From an uncultured bacterium (lineage in GTDB: Bacteria; Pseudomonadota; Alphaproteobacteria; Rhodospirillales; Rhodospirillaceae), in contig CAISTS010000022.1 of the NCBI GenBank assembly GCA_903888485.1, forward strand, positions 25,318 to 89,317: a stretch of DNA of 64,000 nt. The letters run 5' to 3'. The notes under the pieces were generated by a model. The model was not told where the DNA came from. It ran no database searches and saw nothing but the letters and a program-made list of their open reading frames with translations. The position numbers and the translations under genes were made by a program. Every line of letters starts with the position of its first letter. The stretch's first letter is position 1. Positions 63,377-64,000 of this stretch are shown here, piece by piece.

Positions 63377-63568
63377 TCAGCTTTTGCCGCCGCCGCCACC
63401 GCCCTTTGGGCCGCCGTCATCGGCGTCGCGGCCTTCGGCTTTGGCGCGCTGCTGGCTCTTGCGGCGCTTGAGGTTCTCGCGCAGTGCATCGGCCAGGCGC
63501 GCCTGGGCTTCAGCCGAGTTCAGCTTGGGGCCCTTGCGGCGCGACGGCGGCGATGGATCGGATGTCAT
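63377..63568 (-). CDS. Small basic protein, unknown function
   Basis: The 63-residue product is highly charged (RRKGPKLNSAEAQARLADAL, then ENLKRRKSQQRAKAEGR) and ends in a glycine run. Similar short basic proteins are widespread in Alphaproteobacteria with no known function. It is 64 bases upstream of dcd and in the same direction. Confidence 0.62.
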   Translation of the reverse strand: MTSDPSPPSRRKGPKLNSAEAQARLADALRENLKRRKSQQRAKAEGRDADDGGPKGGGGGGKS

Positions 63569-63740
63569 GGGGGCGTTTTCTCACACTTTGCAGGGGCGCG
63601 CGAGTGCTCTTGAAAGCCGCGGAAAACCGCCGAAAACCACCGCCCCCGGGGTTGCTTGCACCCGTGTTGCGCCCGTGGGGGTGATATGGCATGTTCCGCG
63701 CCTTCGCGAGACCGGGCTTGCCCCGTCTCGCCCTTGTGGC

Positions 63741-63815
63741 GCTGCCGTAGCTCAGTGGTAGAGCACCCCCTTGGTAAGGGGGAGGTCCGCAGTTCAATCC
63801 TGCGCGGCAGCACCA
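63741..63815 (+). tRNA. tRNA-Thr (anticodon GGT)
   Basis: The 75-base gene folds as a cloverleaf: acceptor GCTGCCG with CGGCAGC, D-arm GCTCAGTGGTAGAGC, anticodon stem CCCCC/GGGGG with loop TTGGTAA (anticodon GGT, reading ACC/ACU), and T-arm CGCAG TTCAATC CTGCG. CCA is encoded at 63813-63815. It is a common integration target; a phage-type integrase gene begins 102 bases downstream. Confidence 0.97.
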
Positions 63816-64000
63816 TCACAAACGCTAGGCAAATGAGTCCTTTAGCCTAACGACCGTGACCCAGACCAATCCCCGAAATCGAGACCTGTCACAACCCAGT
63901 CACAACGGGGACAGGAAATGGCGACCTTTCGCAAACGAAACGGCAAATGGCAGGTCCAGGTACGCACCCTAGGTAGCCGACCAGCCACGAGGACTTTCCT
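63816..64000 (+). mobile_element. Left edge of a tRNA-integrated element
   Basis: Immediately after the tRNA the sequence leaves the host gene pattern: a 102-base leader with a small inverted repeat (TAGGC...GCCTA) and two direct GTCACAAC copies (63888-63895 and 63899-63906), then an integrase start. This is the usual layout of prophages and integrative elements with attL in the tRNA 3' end. The rest is outside the window. Confidence 0.6.
63918..64000 (+). CDS. Site-specific integrase, N-terminal fragment (continues past window)
   Basis: The frame from ATG at 63918 starts MATFRKRNGKWQVQVRTLGS, the N-terminal arm-binding domain of many phage-type tyrosine recombinases. AGGA lies three bases before the ATG. 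Only 27 residues are visible. It would insert or excise the element at the adjacent tRNA-Thr. The catalytic Arg/His/Tyr residues are outside the window. Confidence 0.85.
   Translation, partial: MATFRKRNGKWQVQVRTLGSRPATRTF

Noticed and set aside
63706..63731. Inverted repeat just upstream of tRNA-Thr as a terminator
   Set aside because: No T run follows and it directly precedes a tRNA gene; it may be part of a promoter region, and the function cannot be decided.

Overview
The window is chromosomal DNA from an alphaproteobacterium with high G+C (roughly mid-60s percent by eye). The assignment rests on ctrA and chpT (CtrA phosphorelay genes restricted to Alphaproteobacteria), a flbD-type flagellar regulator, DUF3553 and UPF0262 genes, EcfG-type promoter motifs (GGAAC-N16-CGTT) and the alphaproteobacterial hisD-UPF0262-phosphatase-maf order. 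Gene content resembles Rhodospirillales or Caulobacter relatives; the genus cannot be fixed from the sequence.

Layout. (1) 1-18249 is a flagellar cluster: fliF (5' end outside the window), fliG, fliH, fliN, motA, flbD, flhA, flhF, flhG, a fliK-like gene, an unknown gene, a J-domain/SH3 membrane protein, then fliJ and fliI on the minus strand. It is interrupted at 6015-7364 by a foreign-looking minus-strand pair: a phage-motif protein with a DUF6973-like C-terminus and a small membrane ORF. (2) 18511-25800 holds the master regulator ctrA, an FkbM methyltransferase, small membrane or secreted proteins, an SxtJ/DUF5989/carbamoyltransferase cassette, a chpT-cheY-cheR operon and a DUF3553 gene. 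(3) 25822-39692 is housekeeping and signalling: moaA, nadK, a YnfA-type protein, a 24-residue membrane peptide, a hemerythrin with EcfG-type promoters, a HAD phosphatase, pyrD, a MarR regulator, two related PAS histidine kinases, a lone receiver protein, glycerate kinase, hspQ with a sigma-32-like promoter, and a peroxiredoxin. (4) 39729-50411 is a surface-glycan locus: a GT4 glycosyltransferase, galE, a sulfotransferase-glycosyltransferase fusion, a PhyH-type dioxygenase, a probable polysaccharide transferase, an unknown 477-residue protein preceded by a perfect CtrA box, a TylF-type methyltransferase, a GSCFA protein and another methyltransferase. (5) 50385-53946 is maf, a low-molecular-weight phosphatase, a UPF0262 gene, hisD and short-form hisG. 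(6) 54086-60998 is a three-gene transglutaminase / circularly permuted ATP-grasp / alpha-E cassette of unknown biochemical role. (7) 61194-63568 is an NTF2-like gene with an apparent internal deletion, murA, dcd and a small basic protein. (8) A tRNA-Thr(GGT) at 63741 is followed by the start of a tyrosine-recombinase-like integrase, so the window ends at the edge of a tRNA-integrated mobile element.

How it fits together. CtrA, its phosphotransferase ChpT and a large flagellar cluster lie within 25 kb, and a perfect TTAA-N7-TTAA box sits in front of part of the glycan locus. This suggests, as inference, that motility and cell-surface glycan production share cell-cycle or developmental control. 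Separate stress inputs are suggested by EcfG-type sites (hemerythrin, NTF2-like gene) and a sigma-32-type site (hspQ).
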